A stretch of 64,000 nucleotides of DNA from Paraburkholderia graminis C4D1M (GCF_000172415.1 NZ_ABLD01000023.1:48379-112378); one strand, 5' to 3'; positions 22,795 through 32,490 are shown, counted from the first letter of the stretch. The notes: generated by a model from the sequence alone, not told the origin. Translations and numbers: made by a program.

Positions 22795-23796
22795 ATGTCC
22801 GACATCCAATTAGCGTCAGGCGCACCGGGAGCGACGCCGCCAGGCAGCGCCTCGCAGCAGAAAGCGCCTAGCCGCGCCGGCGACGTGATCTTCGGCGGCC
22901 TTGCGCGCCTTGCCGCCATCGTTACGCTGTTGCTGCTCGGCGGCATCATTGTGTCGCTCGTCGTCGCCTCCATGCCGTCGATCAGGCAGTTCGGCCTCAG
23001 CTTCCTCTGGAACGCCGAATGGGACCCGCCCAGCAAGCAGTTCGGCGCGCTGGTGCCGATCTACGGCACGATCGCCACGTCGATCATTGCACTCATCATC
23101 GCGGTGCCTGTGAGCTTCGGCATCGCGCTCTTTCTGACCGAACTCTCGCCCGCGTGGCTGCGCCGGCCGCTCGGCATCGCGATCGAACTGCTGGCCGCGA
23201 TTCCGTCGATCGTCTACGGCATGTGGGGCCTGCTCGTGTTCGCACCGATCTTCGCGACGTGGTTCGAGAAGCCGCTCGGCGCGGTGCTCGGCGGCATTCC
23301 GGTGATCGGCGCGCTGTTCCAGGGCGCGCCCATCGGCATCGGCATTCTGTGCGCCGGCGTGATCCTCGCGATCATGATTATTCCGTACATCGCTTCGGTG
23401 ATGCGCGACGTCTTCGAAGTCACGCCCGTGCTGCTGAAGGAATCGGCGTACGGCATCGGCTGCACGACGTGGGAAGTGATGTGGAAGATCGTGCTGCCCT
23501 TCACGAAGAGCGGTGTGATCGGCGGCGTGATGCTCGGCCTCGGCCGCGCGCTCGGCGAAACGATGGCCGTGACCTTCGTGATCGGCAATACGAATCTGCT
23601 CGACAACGTGTCGCTCTTTTCGCCGGGCAACAGCATTACGTCGGCGCTCGCGAATGAATTCGCCGAAGCCGATCCGGGCCTGCATACGTCGGCGCTGATG
23701 GAGCTCGGCCTGATCCTCTTTGTGATTACCTTTATCGTGCTGGCGATTTCCAAGGTCATGCTGCTGCGTCTCGAGAAAGGGGAGGGCGCGAAATGA
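22795..23796 (+). CDS. pstC: Phosphate ABC transporter permease PstC
   Basis: A 333-residue inner-membrane permease with six predicted helices after a 30-residue cytoplasmic N-terminus. It has the binding-protein-dependent transport (EAA) loop ESAYGIGCTTWEVMWKIVLP that contacts PstB, followed by GRALGETMAV. The ATG at 22795 is the first convincing start; an in-frame ATG at 22660 overlaps the intergenic hairpin. The gene ends in an ATGA overlap with pstA, indicating translational coupling. Confidence 0.95.
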   Translation: MSDIQLASGAPGATPPGSASQQKAPSRAGDVIFGGLARLAAIVTLLLLGGIIVSLVVASMPSIRQFGLSFLWNAEWDPPSKQFGALVPIYGTIATSIIALIIAVPVSFGIALFLTELSPAWLRRPLGIAIELLAAIPSIVYGMWGLLVFAPIFATWFEKPLGAVLGGIPVIGALFQGAPIGIGILCAGVILAIMIIPYIASVMRDVFEVTPVLLKESAYGIGCTTWEVMWKIVLPFTKSGVIGGVMLGLGRALGETMAVTFVIGNTNLLDNVSLFSPGNSITSALANEFAEADPGLHTSALMELGLILFVITFIVLAISKVMLLRLEKGEGAK

Positions 23797-24689
23797 GCCG
23801 GACCACCTTGAACATGCCGGGTTCGAACGACGCGGCCGCGCTCGAAAAAATGCGCGTGCGTCTGCAAGGACGCCGCCGCCTGCAAAACGCGATCGCGTTG
23901 ACGCTGTCGCTCGCGGCAATGGCCTTCGGTCTGCTGTGGCTGGTCTGGATTCTGTACACGACGCTGCGCCTCGGCATCGGCGGCTTGTCGGTCGAACTGT
24001 TCACGCAGTCCACGCCGCCGCCGAATACCGATGGCGGCGGTCTCGCCAACGCGATTGTCGGCAGCTTGATGCTGGTTGTGCTCGCAACATTCGTCGGCAC
24101 GCCGATCGGCATTCTCGCCGGCGTCTATCTTGCGGAATACGGGCAGAAGGGCTGGCTAGCGAGCGTCACGCGCTTCATCAACGACATTCTGTTGTCGGCG
24201 CCGTCGATCGTCGTCGGTCTCTTCGTCTATGCGCTCGTCGTGGCGAAGATGGGCCACTTCAGCGGCTGGGCCGGCGTGTTCGCGCTCGCGCTGCTGCAGA
24301 TTCCGATCGTGATCCGCACCACCGAAAACATGCTGAAACTCGTGCCGAACGCGCTGCGTGAAGCGGCGTTCGCACTCGGCACGCCGAAGTGGAAGATGGT
24401 GCTGTCGATCACGTTGAAGGCGTCGATTGCGGGCATCGTCACCGGCGTGCTGCTCGCGGTTGCACGCATTGCAGGCGAAACGGCGCCGCTGCTTTTCACC
24501 GCGTTGTCGAACCAGTTTTTCTCGGCGGATATGAGCCAGCCGGTGGCCAATCTGCCCGTCACGATCTACAAGTTTGCGATGAGCCCGTTCGCGCAGTGGC
24601 AATCGCTCGCGTGGGCCGGCGTCTTCCTGATCACGCTCGCGGTGCTCGGACTGAACATCCTCGCGCGCACGATCTTTTCGAACAAGTAA
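23793..24689 (+). CDS. pstA: Phosphate ABC transporter permease PstA
   Basis: A 298-residue partner permease of PstC with six predicted membrane helices. The EAA loop is visible as REAAFALGTPKWKMVLSITL, followed by ARIAGETAPLLFTA. Together with PstC it forms the membrane channel of the high-affinity phosphate importer. The ATG at 23793 overlaps the pstC stop (ATGA) and has a GGGGAGGG purine tract upstream. pstB follows after 17 bases. Confidence 0.95.
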   Translation: MSRTTLNMPGSNDAAALEKMRVRLQGRRRLQNAIALTLSLAAMAFGLLWLVWILYTTLRLGIGGLSVELFTQSTPPPNTDGGGLANAIVGSLMLVVLATFVGTPIGILAGVYLAEYGQKGWLASVTRFINDILLSAPSIVVGLFVYALVVAKMGHFSGWAGVFALALLQIPIVIRTTENMLKLVPNALREAAFALGTPKWKMVLSITLKASIAGIVTGVLLAVARIAGETAPLLFTALSNQFFSADMSQPVANLPVTIYKFAMSPFAQWQSLAWAGVFLITLAVLGLNILARTIFSNK

Positions 24690-24706
24690 GGGCGGAGTGT
24701 AATCCG

Positions 24707-25555
24707 ATGAACATGGCAGAAACTCAACTCAATCCGATCTCGCGTCCCACTGCGCCCGCCGGTTTCGATCCTGCACAAAGCGGCCAGGAGCCGTCGCCGT
24801 CGCGTCCGAAGATCGAGGTCAACGACCTGAACTTCTTCTACGGCAAGTATCACGCGCTGAAGAACATCAACCTGCAGATTCCCGAAGGAAAGGTGACCGC
24901 GTTCATCGGTCCGTCGGGCTGCGGAAAGTCGACGCTGCTGCGCACGTTCAACAAGATGTACGCGCTGTATCCCGAGCAACGCGCCGAAGGCGAGATCCTG
25001 ATGGACGGCGAAAACCTGCTGACGTCCAAGCGCGATATTTCGCTGCTGCGCGCGCGCATCGGCATGGTGTTTCAGAAGCCGACACCGTTCCCGATGTCGA
25101 TCTACGACAACATCGCGTTCGGCGTGAAGATGTTCGAATCGCTGCCGCGCTCGGAAATGGACGACCGCGTCGAATGGGCGCTCACGAAGGCCGCGCTCTG
25201 GAACGAAGTGAAGGACAAGCTCGGCCAGAGCGGCTACGGTTTGTCGGGCGGCCAGCAGCAGCGTTTGTGCATCGCGCGCGGCATTGCGATCCGTCCTGAA
25301 GTGCTGCTGCTCGACGAGCCTTGCTCGGCGCTGGACCCGATTTCGACAGGCCGTATCGAAGAACTGATCGCCGAATTGAAGAGCGATTACACGGTCGTGA
25401 TCGTCACGCACAACATGCAACAGGCGGCCCGCTGTTCGGACTACACTGCCTATATGTACCTGGGCGAACTGATCGAATTCGGCGACACCGAAAAGATCTT
25501 CATCAAGCCGGTCCGTAAAGAAACGGAAGACTACATTACAGGCCGCTTCGGCTAA
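24707..25555 (+). CDS. pstB: Phosphate ABC transporter ATP-binding protein PstB
   Basis: A 282-residue ATPase that powers PstCA and also takes part in repression of PhoR signalling. Walker A GPSGCGKST is at 68-76, the Q-loop in MVFQKPTPFPMSI, signature LSGGQQQR, Walker B VLLLDEPCSALDP and H-loop VIVTHNMQQA. The PhoT/PstB family feature PTPFPMSIYDN is present. The N-terminal 35 residues are a variable extension. The ATG at 24707 follows GGCGGAG; a second ATG at 24713 is two codons later. Confidence 0.96.
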   Translation: MNMAETQLNPISRPTAPAGFDPAQSGQEPSPSRPKIEVNDLNFFYGKYHALKNINLQIPEGKVTAFIGPSGCGKSTLLRTFNKMYALYPEQRAEGEILMDGENLLTSKRDISLLRARIGMVFQKPTPFPMSIYDNIAFGVKMFESLPRSEMDDRVEWALTKAALWNEVKDKLGQSGYGLSGGQQQRLCIARGIAIRPEVLLLDEPCSALDPISTGRIEELIAELKSDYTVVIVTHNMQQAARCSDYTAYMYLGELIEFGDTEKIFIKPVRKETEDYITGRFG

Positions 25556-25583
25556 TTCGCCGGGCAAAACAACGGAGTACGAC

Positions 25584-26288
25584 ATGTCCGATAAACATTT
25601 GTCCAGCCAGTTCGACGCCGACCTGAACCTGGTTTCCTCGAAGGTGCTCGAAATGGGCGGCCTCGTCGAATCGCAGATCGTCAACGCGATGCAGGCGCTC
25701 AACGAATTCGACCTCGACATCGCCGAGCAGGTGATCGCCGCCGAAGAGCGTCTGAACAAAATGGAAGTCGAGATCGACGAGGAATGCAGCAACATCATCG
25801 CGCGCCGTCAGCCGGCCGCGCGTGACTTGCGTCTGTTGATCGCGATCTCGAAGACCATCACGAACCTCGAGCGCGCCGGCGACGAAGCCGAGAAAATCGC
25901 CAAGCGCACCAAGCGTCTGATGGAAGACGGCGCGTCGCGCACCATCAATATCGCCGAGATCAAATTGTCGGGCGAAATGGCGGTGTCGATTCTGCGCCGC
26001 GCGCTCGACGCGTTCGCGCGTCTCGACACGGTGGCCGCCGCGCAGATCGTGCGCGACGATAAAGCGATCGACGAAGAATTCCGCGCGTTCGTGCGCAAGC
26101 TGATTTCGTACATGACCGAAGATCCGCGCTCCATTTCGGTGGGCCTCGATTTTCTGTTCATTGCGAAGGCGATCGAACGGATCGGCGACCACGCGAAGAA
26201 CATCGCCGAATTTATTATTTACATCGTGAAGGGCACGGACGTGCGGCACAAGTCGCGCGACGCGCTCGAACGCGAAGCGCTCAGTTAA
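25584..26288 (+). CDS. phoU: Phosphate signalling regulator PhoU
   Basis: A 234-residue protein with two tandem PhoU three-helix domains (about 8-110 and 115-220). Each has the acidic metal-binding motif (ExxxD type), seen as ERAGDEAEKIA and ERIGDHAKNIAEF. PhoU links the Pst transporter to PhoR and keeps the Pho regulon off when phosphate is plentiful. It lies 28 bases after pstB and about 20 before phoB, so the operon order is pstSCAB-phoU-phoB-phoR, a fusion of operons that are separate in E. coli. Confidence 0.95.
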   Translation: MSDKHLSSQFDADLNLVSSKVLEMGGLVESQIVNAMQALNEFDLDIAEQVIAAEERLNKMEVEIDEECSNIIARRQPAARDLRLLIAISKTITNLERAGDEAEKIAKRTKRLMEDGASRTINIAEIKLSGEMAVSILRRALDAFARLDTVAAAQIVRDDKAIDEEFRAFVRKLISYMTEDPRSISVGLDFLFIAKAIERIGDHAKNIAEFIIYIVKGTDVRHKSRDALEREALS

Positions 26289-26314
26289 TCCAGAGATAAG
26301 GACCAGAGGTGCCG

Positions 26315-27016
26315 ATGCCCAGCAGCATTCTCGTCATTGAAGATGAGCCCGCCATTTCCGAACTGATTTCGGTGAATCTTCAACACGCCGGACACTGCCC
26401 GATTCGCGCGTACAACGCGGAACAGGCGCAGAACCTGATCAGCGACGTACTGCCTGACCTCGTGCTGCTCGACTGGATGCTGCCGGGCAAGTCGGGCATT
26501 GCGTTCGCGCGCGACCTGCGCAACAACGAGCGCACGAAGCACATTCCGATCATCATGCTGACCGCGCGCGGCGACGAGCAGGACAAAGTGCTCGGCCTCG
26601 AAATCGGCGCGGACGACTACGTCACCAAACCGTTTTCGCCGAAGGAACTGATGGCGCGCATCAAGGCGGTGCTGCGCCGCCGCGCGCCGCAATTGACCGA
26701 AGACGTGGTCGCGATCAACGGGTTAAAACTCGATCCGGCAACGCATCGCGTAGCCGCGCATGCCGAAGGCAGCGAGATCAAGCTCGATCTCGGCCCGACC
26801 GAGTTCCGTCTGCTGCACTTTTTCATGACGCACCCGGAGCGCGTGCACAGCCGCACGCAACTGCTCGATCAGGTGTGGGGCGATCACGTGTTCGTCGAAG
26901 AGCGTACCGTCGACGTGCATATCAAGCGTCTGCGCGCGGCGCTCAAGCCGGCAGGTTGCGATGCTATGATCGAGACGGTCCGCGGCAGCGGCTACCGCCT
27001 GGCCAAGAGCGCCTGA
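26315..27016 (+). CDS. phoB: Phosphate regulon response regulator PhoB
   Basis: A 233-residue OmpR/PhoB-class regulator. The receiver domain (1-125) has the acidic pocket ED at 9-10, phospho-acceptor D53 in LLDWMLPG, and the conserved Lys in DDYVTKPFSPKEL. The winged-helix DNA-binding domain (about 135-230) contains LGPTEFRLLHFFM and ERTVDVHIKRLRAAL, followed by VRGSGYRL. I used the ATG at 26315; a GTG two codons upstream (26309) has an AAGGA at a good distance and is equally possible. It should activate the pst promoter and the ppk1 box. Confidence 0.95.
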   Translation: MPSSILVIEDEPAISELISVNLQHAGHCPIRAYNAEQAQNLISDVLPDLVLLDWMLPGKSGIAFARDLRNNERTKHIPIIMLTARGDEQDKVLGLEIGADDYVTKPFSPKELMARIKAVLRRRAPQLTEDVVAINGLKLDPATHRVAAHAEGSEIKLDLGPTEFRLLHFFMTHPERVHSRTQLLDQVWGDHVFVEERTVDVHIKRLRAALKPAGCDAMIETVRGSGYRLAKSA

Positions 27017-27086
27017 TCTCAGCTTGATCCTGCGCGATCTCTTGCAGCGGCGGCGCGCACGCCGTTTTCTTCGATCGTTTTAGACC

Positions 27087-28400
27087 ATGAACATCATCTG
27101 GGCGCGCTCCGTCGTTTCGATCGTGCTGCTCGCCATCCTGTGCGTGGTGGTCGGCGCATTAGTGAACGTGAAGGCGGCATTGATCCTTGCGGTCGTCATG
27201 CTGCTTTTGCAGAGCCTCTTCGGCACTTTCCATAAAGAGCGTTTGTGGCGTTTGCTCGACGCGCCGGTGTACGGCGAAGTGCCGAGCGCCCCCGGCATCT
27301 GGGGCGAAATCTACTACCGTTTGCATAAGCTCGCGAAGCGCTGGCATGCGCAGGTGCGCCAGGTCGAGCAGCAGCATTCGCGCTTCATTCAGGCTATTCA
27401 GGCGTCGCCGAACGGCGTCGCGATGCTCGACGATCACGATCAGATCGAGTGGTGCAATGCCATTTCCGAAGAACATTTCGGGCTCGACGCGAAGCGCGAT
27501 TTGCGTCAGCACATCACGCATCTGGTGCGTCAGCCTGACTTCGTGCGCTATCTGAATTCGCACCAGTACGAGCAGATGCTGATCATGCGCGGCATGGGCG
27601 AGAAGCGGCAGAACGTGCTGTCCGTGCAGGTGTTTCCTTATGGCGAGAATCGCAAGCTGGTGCTGTCGCAAGACATCACCGAGCTCGAGCGCACCGACGC
27701 GATGCGCCGCGATTTCGTCGCCAACGTATCGCATGAACTGAAGACGCCGCTTACGGTTCTGTCGGGCTTTCTCGAAACGATGCGCGAGCTGCCGTTAAGC
27801 GAAGCGGAACGCGCGCGTTATCTGGAACTGATGGAGCAGCAGGCGTCGCGCATGCGCCATATCGTGAACGATCTGCTGGTGCTCGCCAAACTCGAGGGCG
27901 ACAACAAGCCGCCGAGCGATCAGATGATCGACATGCGCGCGGTGTTGCGGCATCTGCGCGACGACGCCGAGAGCCTGTCGAGCGACCACCACATCATCAC
28001 ATTCGAAGCGGACGAAGGGCTGACCGTGACGGGCGTCGAAACCGAGCTTCTGAGTGCGTTCGGCAATCTCGTGACCAACGCGATTCGTTATACGCCCGAC
28101 GGCGGCGCGATCAGGGTGAGCTGGCAGACGCAAGGCGGCGCCGCGGTGTTCTCGGTGACCGACAGCGGCCTCGGCATTCCGGCCGCGGACATTCCGCGGC
28201 TCACGGAGCGCTTTTATCGCGTGGATCGCAGCCGCTCGCGCGACACCGGCGGCACGGGCCTCGGACTCGCGATCGTCAAGCATGTGCTGCAACGGCACGA
28301 CGCGCAGCTCGACGTGAAAAGCGAGGAAGGGCGCGGCAGCACGTTTAGCGTGAAGTTTCCGTTGTATCGCACGACGCGCCGGCAACCGGCACATGCATGA
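27087..28400 (+). CDS. phoR: Phosphate regulon sensor histidine kinase PhoR
   Basis: A 437-residue membrane-anchored kinase. Two closely spaced hydrophobic segments (about 7-25 and 28-45) with almost no periplasmic loop match PhoR, which senses the state of the Pst complex rather than an outside ligand. A PAS domain follows (about 100-200). The HisKA box has H216 in VSHELKTPLTVL. The ATPase domain has N, G1 and G2 boxes (NLVTNAIRYTP, DSGLGIP, GTGLGLAIVKHV). It is the last gene of the pst operon, ended by a strong terminator. Confidence 0.95.
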   Translation: MNIIWARSVVSIVLLAILCVVVGALVNVKAALILAVVMLLLQSLFGTFHKERLWRLLDAPVYGEVPSAPGIWGEIYYRLHKLAKRWHAQVRQVEQQHSRFIQAIQASPNGVAMLDDHDQIEWCNAISEEHFGLDAKRDLRQHITHLVRQPDFVRYLNSHQYEQMLIMRGMGEKRQNVLSVQVFPYGENRKLVLSQDITELERTDAMRRDFVANVSHELKTPLTVLSGFLETMRELPLSEAERARYLELMEQQASRMRHIVNDLLVLAKLEGDNKPPSDQMIDMRAVLRHLRDDAESLSSDHHIITFEADEGLTVTGVETELLSAFGNLVTNAIRYTPDGGAIRVSWQTQGGAAVFSVTDSGLGIPAADIPRLTERFYRVDRSRSRDTGGTGLGLAIVKHVLQRHDAQLDVKSEEGRGSTFSVKFPLYRTTRRQPAHA

Positions 28401-28433
28401 CAGCGCCGCTGTCAAAGACAAAGCCCGCTAACG

Positions 28434-28461
28434 AAGCCCGCTAACCAAGCGGGCTTTTTTT
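28434..28461 (+). terminator. Rho-independent terminator after phoR
   Basis: Stem AAGCCCGCT (28434-28442) with AGCGGGCTT (28448-28456), a 5-base loop and a T7 tract. A partial copy of the left arm lies just upstream. It stands between convergent phoR and ppk1. Confidence 0.85.
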
Positions 28462-28497
28462 ATGCATCAACGCACCCGCATGTGGCGGGTGCAGCAC

Positions 28498-30561
28498 TCA
28501 CGAGCAGAACTTCGCCAGCAGACTCATCTGCGCGTTGCGCGACGACTTGCCGGGCCGCCGCCGACGATAATGCCCGTCGCTTTGCATGAGCCACGCCGAC
28601 TGATTGTCGCCGAGAAATGCCGACAGCCCCTCGGCGATCACGCGCCGCTTCAGCCGCCGGTTATTAACCGGGAACGAGACTTCGACGCGGCGGAAGAAGT
28701 TGCGATCCATCCAGTCCGCACTCGACAGATACACCTGCTCGCGGCCGTCGTCGTAGAAATAATAGATGCGATGATGTTCGAGAAAGCGCCCGACAATCGA
28801 GCGCACCGTGATGTTCTCCGACAAACCCGGCACGCCCGGCTGCAACGAGCATACGCCGCGCACGATCAGATCGATCTTCACGCCCGCCTGCGACGCTTCG
28901 TACAACTCCGCGATCACCGTGGGTTCGAGCAACGCGTTCATCTTCGCGACGATGCGCGCCTTCTTGCCCGCACGCGCATGCTCGGCTTCGGCACGAATCG
29001 CCTCGACCAGTTTCGGATGCAGCGTGAACGGCGATTGCCACAACTCGTGCAGCTTCAGTTCGCCGCCAATGCCGGTCAGCTGCTGAAAAACGTGATGCAC
29101 GTCCTCGCAGATCTTCTGGTCCGCGGTCATCAGGCCGAAGTCGGTATAAAGACGCGCGGTGCGCGGATGATAATTGCCGGTGCCGAGATGCACGTAACGC
29201 TTGAGCGTCGTCTTGCCGCCCACCGTCGCGCGCCGCACGATCAGCATCATCTTCGCGTGGCACTTGTGGCCGACCACGCCGTACACCACATGCGCGCCGA
29301 CCGCTTCGAGTTGCGAAGCCCAGTTGATATTCGTTTCTTCGTCGAAGCGCGCAAGCAGTTCGACCACGACCGTCACTTCCTTGCCGTTGCGCGCGGCTTG
29401 CATGAGCGCGTCCATCAACGGCGAATCGGTGCCCGTGCGGTAGATGGTCTGCTTGATCGCGACCACGTTCGGATCCTTGGCCGCCTGCAACAACAGTTCG
29501 AGCACCGGCTGAAAACTCTCATACGGATGATGCAGCAGCACGTCGCCCTGATCGATCACGTCGAACATGCTCGCGGCATTCGCGATATGCGCGGGAATAG
29601 CCGGAATGTGCGGCACGAACTTGAGGTCCGGCCGATCGACCATCTCCGGCAACTGCATCAAACGCACGAGATTAACCGGACCGTCCGCGTAATAACAGTC
29701 CTTGTTCGAGAGGCTGCTTTCGTCGAGCAGACGCCGCACGACATGCGCTGGCGTTTCCGCCGATACTTCGAGCCGCACCGCATTGCCCAGATGCCGCGCG
29801 GGCAACTCGCCCTGCAGCGCGACACGCAGATTGGTGATTTCGTCTTCATCGACGAAGAGTTCGCTATTGCGCGTGATGCGAAACTGATTGCAGCTACGCA
29901 CGACGAGATTCGGAAACAGCTCGCCGACAAAGCGTTGCAGCAGCGAGCTCAGCAGAACGAAACCATGCGGATAGCCCGACAGTTCCTGCGGCATGCGCAC
30001 CAGCCGCGGCAACGCGCGCGGCGCCTGCACGATGCCCATCATCGCCTGACGGCCGAAGGCGTCCTTGCCTTCCAGTTCAACGACGAAGTTCAGGCTCTTG
30101 TTGAGCACGCGCGGAAACGGATGCGCCGGATCGAGGCCGATCGGCGTGAGCACCGGCAGCAGTTCGTCGAAGAAATAATTGCGCGCCCATTCGGTCTGCG
30201 CCTCGTTCCATGCTTCGGTGCCGTGAAAATAGATGCCTTCCGCTTCGAGCGCGGTAAGCACGGTGTCGTGCAACATCGTGTACTGCCGATGCACGAGCTT
30301 TTGCGCACGCTCGACCACAAGGTCGTACACATGCTGCAGCGACATGCCGTCCGGCGACAGTGCGCCTGGGTTGTCGCGCATCTGCTCCTGCAATCCGGCC
30401 ATGCGGACTTCGAAGAATTCGTCGAGATTGCTACTGGTGATGCAGATGAAACGCAGGCGTTCGAGCAAAGGAACGGCGGGGTCGGCGGCTTGCGCCAACA
30501 CACGCTCGTTGAAACCCAGAATGCCCAGCTCGCGATTCAATAAGGGGTAGCGGATGGACAT
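28498..30561 (-). CDS. ppk1: Polyphosphate kinase 1
   Basis: A 687-residue enzyme that reversibly polymerises the terminal phosphate of ATP into polyphosphate. The N-terminal domain starts LNRELGILGFNERVLAQA, with SSNLDEFFEVR. The two catalytic phospholipase D-like domains carry the conserved histidines in YVHLGTGNYHPRTARLYTD and nearby. Tail segments such as PVNNRRLKRRVI fit the family. I chose the ATG at 30561. A GTG at 30618 is in frame, but the Pho box at 30625-30642 would place the transcription start downstream of it. It is convergent with phoR and divergent from ppx. Confidence 0.95.
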   Translation of the reverse strand: MSIRYPLLNRELGILGFNERVLAQAADPAVPLLERLRFICITSSNLDEFFEVRMAGLQEQMRDNPGALSPDGMSLQHVYDLVVERAQKLVHRQYTMLHDTVLTALEAEGIYFHGTEAWNEAQTEWARNYFFDELLPVLTPIGLDPAHPFPRVLNKSLNFVVELEGKDAFGRQAMMGIVQAPRALPRLVRMPQELSGYPHGFVLLSSLLQRFVGELFPNLVVRSCNQFRITRNSELFVDEDEITNLRVALQGELPARHLGNAVRLEVSAETPAHVVRRLLDESSLSNKDCYYADGPVNLVRLMQLPEMVDRPDLKFVPHIPAIPAHIANAASMFDVIDQGDVLLHHPYESFQPVLELLLQAAKDPNVVAIKQTIYRTGTDSPLMDALMQAARNGKEVTVVVELLARFDEETNINWASQLEAVGAHVVYGVVGHKCHAKMMLIVRRATVGGKTTLKRYVHLGTGNYHPRTARLYTDFGLMTADQKICEDVHHVFQQLTGIGGELKLHELWQSPFTLHPKLVEAIRAEAEHARAGKKARIVAKMNALLEPTVIAELYEASQAGVKIDLIVRGVCSLQPGVPGLSENITVRSIVGRFLEHHRIYYFYDDGREQVYLSSADWMDRNFFRRVEVSFPVNNRRLKRRVIAEGLSAFLGDNQSAWLMQSDGHYRRRRPGKSSRNAQMSLLAKFCS

Positions 30562-30624
30562 CGGCAGCGAGAATGGAATTTCGGGGATAGGGGCGGAAAG
30601 ACGCTCGGAAATTCTCACAATATG

Positions 30625-30642
30625 ATGACATTGTTATGACAT
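30625..30642 (-). promoter_or_regulatory. PhoB box upstream of ppk1
   Basis: On the minus strand the site reads ATGTCAT-AACA-ATGTCAT: two identical 7-base repeats with an AT-rich 4-base spacer, 11-base periodicity. It matches the Pho box consensus at all but the first base of each half. It lies 63 bases before the ppk1 ATG. A GAGAAT-like -10 lies roughly ten bases downstream. Confidence 0.78.
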
Positions 30643-30860
30643 TCTCAATGTTATAAATTCTACGCTGTCTTCCTCGCGTGTCGTCAAGCTGACGCAGTGA
30701 GTATGGGACCATGGGGCAACCCCATTTTCGCGAGGTGGACATCGTGAGCTCCGGTACGCTTAGAATGGCGTCTTTGAACAGCGCGGCCGGTCGCAAGGCG
30801 CCCGGAGCCCCGGGCGGAGGTTCCGCCTTGCTCACATCCACCGCTGCCGCGCTCGCGCGC

Positions 30861-32390
30861 ATGGAGTCCGCATACCCGATGGTCAATACCCCACAACTCC
30901 TTGCCGCCGTCGATCTCGGTTCGAATAGCTTCCGGCTGATCGTCGGCCGCGTCGAGGAAACCGACGCCGGCAGCCAGATCTATCAGGTCGATGCGTTGCG
31001 CGAGCCGGTGCGGCTCGCCGCCGGATTGTCGCGCGACAAAATGCTCGACCGCGCGTCGCAGGTGCGCGGCTGGGACGCGCTGAAACGCTTCGGCGAGCGG
31101 CTGCGCGACTTTCATCCCGATCACGTGCGCGCCGTCGCAACCAACACGCTGCGCATCGCGAAGAATGCCGGCGAATTCCTCGGCGAGGCGCAAGCGGCGC
31201 TCGGCTTCCCGATCGAAGTGATCGCGGGCCGCGAGGAAGCGCGGCTGATTTACGCCGGCGCTGCGCACTCGGTGCCGGCGAGTGCGGGCAAGCGGCTCGT
31301 GGTGGACATCGGCGGCGGGTCGACGGAGTTCATCATCGGTTCGCATTACACGCCGATCAAGATGGAGAGCCTGTATATCGGCTGCGTGAGCCATAGCCGC
31401 ACGTTTTTCCCGGCAGGCAACGTCGACGAATACACGATGCGTCAGGCCGAACTCGCCGCGGGCCGGGAAATCCAGATCATTTCGTCCGAATACAAGAAGA
31501 CCGGTTGGGAGCAGGCCATTGGTTCGTCGGGCACCGCGCGCGCGCTCGCCGAACTGGTCGAGGCAAACGGCTTCAACGATGCAGGTGTCACGCACGGCAT
31601 TTCGCGCGGCGGCCTCGAGCGTCTGAAGCGCGCGCTGATCAAGGCGGAGAACGTCAACCGGCTGAAGCTCGTCGCGCTGAAGGGCGACCGCATTCCGGTG
31701 CTGGCCGGCGGTCTGTCGATCATGATCGCGGTGTTCGACGAACTGGGCGTCGATTACGTCGATACGACGGACGGCGCATTGCGTCTGGGCGTGCTCTACG
31801 ACCTGCTCGGCCGTTCGCAGCACGAAGACATGCGCACGGTCACCGTCGAAGGCTTCATGCGCCGCTATGGCGTGGATCGCGCGCAGGCGGGGCGCATCGG
31901 CGAGCTTGCCGTGCGCTTCTACGATCAGTTCGACGAACCGGACGAAGAACGTCGCGTCGAGAATCGCATGTTCCTCGGCTGGGCGGCGGCGCTGCATGAG
32001 ATCGGCTTGTCGATCTCGCACAGCGCGTATCACAAGCATTCGGCGTACATCGCGAGCAACGCGGACATGCCCGGTTTTTCGCGCACCGACCAGGCGCGGC
32101 TCGCGGCGCTCGTGCTCGGTCACGCGGGCAAGCTCGGCAAGCTGTCGCAAACGCGCGAGGTCGAGTGGCCGCTGCTGTTCTGCTTGCGGCTCGCGGCGCT
32201 GTTGTGCCGACGGCGCGCGGATGTGGGTCTGCCTGGCATCTCGGTCGCGCAGGCTAACGGCGGTTATGAAGTGCGTTTACCGAATGAGTGGGTCGCTAAT
32301 AATCCGTTGACCGACTACAGCCTGATCCAGGAAGCGGCGGAGTGGGAAAAGGTTGGGATTCCGTATCGAGTGGTTTATACGGACGAGTGA
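30861..32390 (+). CDS. ppx: Exopolyphosphatase (Ppx/GppA family)
   Basis: A protein of about 509 residues that removes terminal phosphates from polyphosphate, the counter-reaction to Ppk. The ASKHA-fold ATPase-like domain shows the first phosphate loop AVDLGSNSFRLIVGRV and the second VVDIGGGSTEFIIG, with GREEARLIY between them. The C-terminal HD-like helical domain contains AAALHEIGLSISHSAYHKHSAYI. The start is uncertain: ATGs at 30861 and 30879 are both plausible, and longer frames reach 30711 without family resemblance. It is divergent from ppk1, with about 300 bases between them. Confidence 0.9.
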   Translation: MESAYPMVNTPQLLAAVDLGSNSFRLIVGRVEETDAGSQIYQVDALREPVRLAAGLSRDKMLDRASQVRGWDALKRFGERLRDFHPDHVRAVATNTLRIAKNAGEFLGEAQAALGFPIEVIAGREEARLIYAGAAHSVPASAGKRLVVDIGGGSTEFIIGSHYTPIKMESLYIGCVSHSRTFFPAGNVDEYTMRQAELAAGREIQIISSEYKKTGWEQAIGSSGTARALAELVEANGFNDAGVTHGISRGGLERLKRALIKAENVNRLKLVALKGDRIPVLAGGLSIMIAVFDELGVDYVDTTDGALRLGVLYDLLGRSQHEDMRTVTVEGFMRRYGVDRAQAGRIGELAVRFYDQFDEPDEERRVENRMFLGWAAALHEIGLSISHSAYHKHSAYIASNADMPGFSRTDQARLAALVLGHAGKLGKLSQTREVEWPLLFCLRLAALLCRRRADVGLPGISVAQANGGYEVRLPNEWVANNPLTDYSLIQEAAEWEKVGIPYRVVYTDE

Positions 32391-32440
32391 CGCGTCCGTT
32401 CTTAGTTTGCCAGTCTTTGGCAAAGCAGCGAGCAGATGAA

Positions 32441-32468
32441 GAAAAGCCCGGTTTTTACCGGGCTTTTC
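32441..32468. terminator. Bidirectional terminator between ppx and the acyltransferase gene
   Basis: A 12-bp perfect stem GAAAAGCCCGGT/ACCGGGCTTTTC (32441-32452 with 32457-32468) with a TTTT loop. A/T-rich stem ends give a T-tract on both strands, suiting the convergent genes. Confidence 0.8.
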
Positions 32469-32490
32469 TGTCCATGCGGAGGTTGTGCGC

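Noticed and set aside
28462..30543. A 693-codon plus-strand frame opposite ppk1
   Set aside because: ppk1 is certain; the opposing frame has no ribosome site or recognisable domain.
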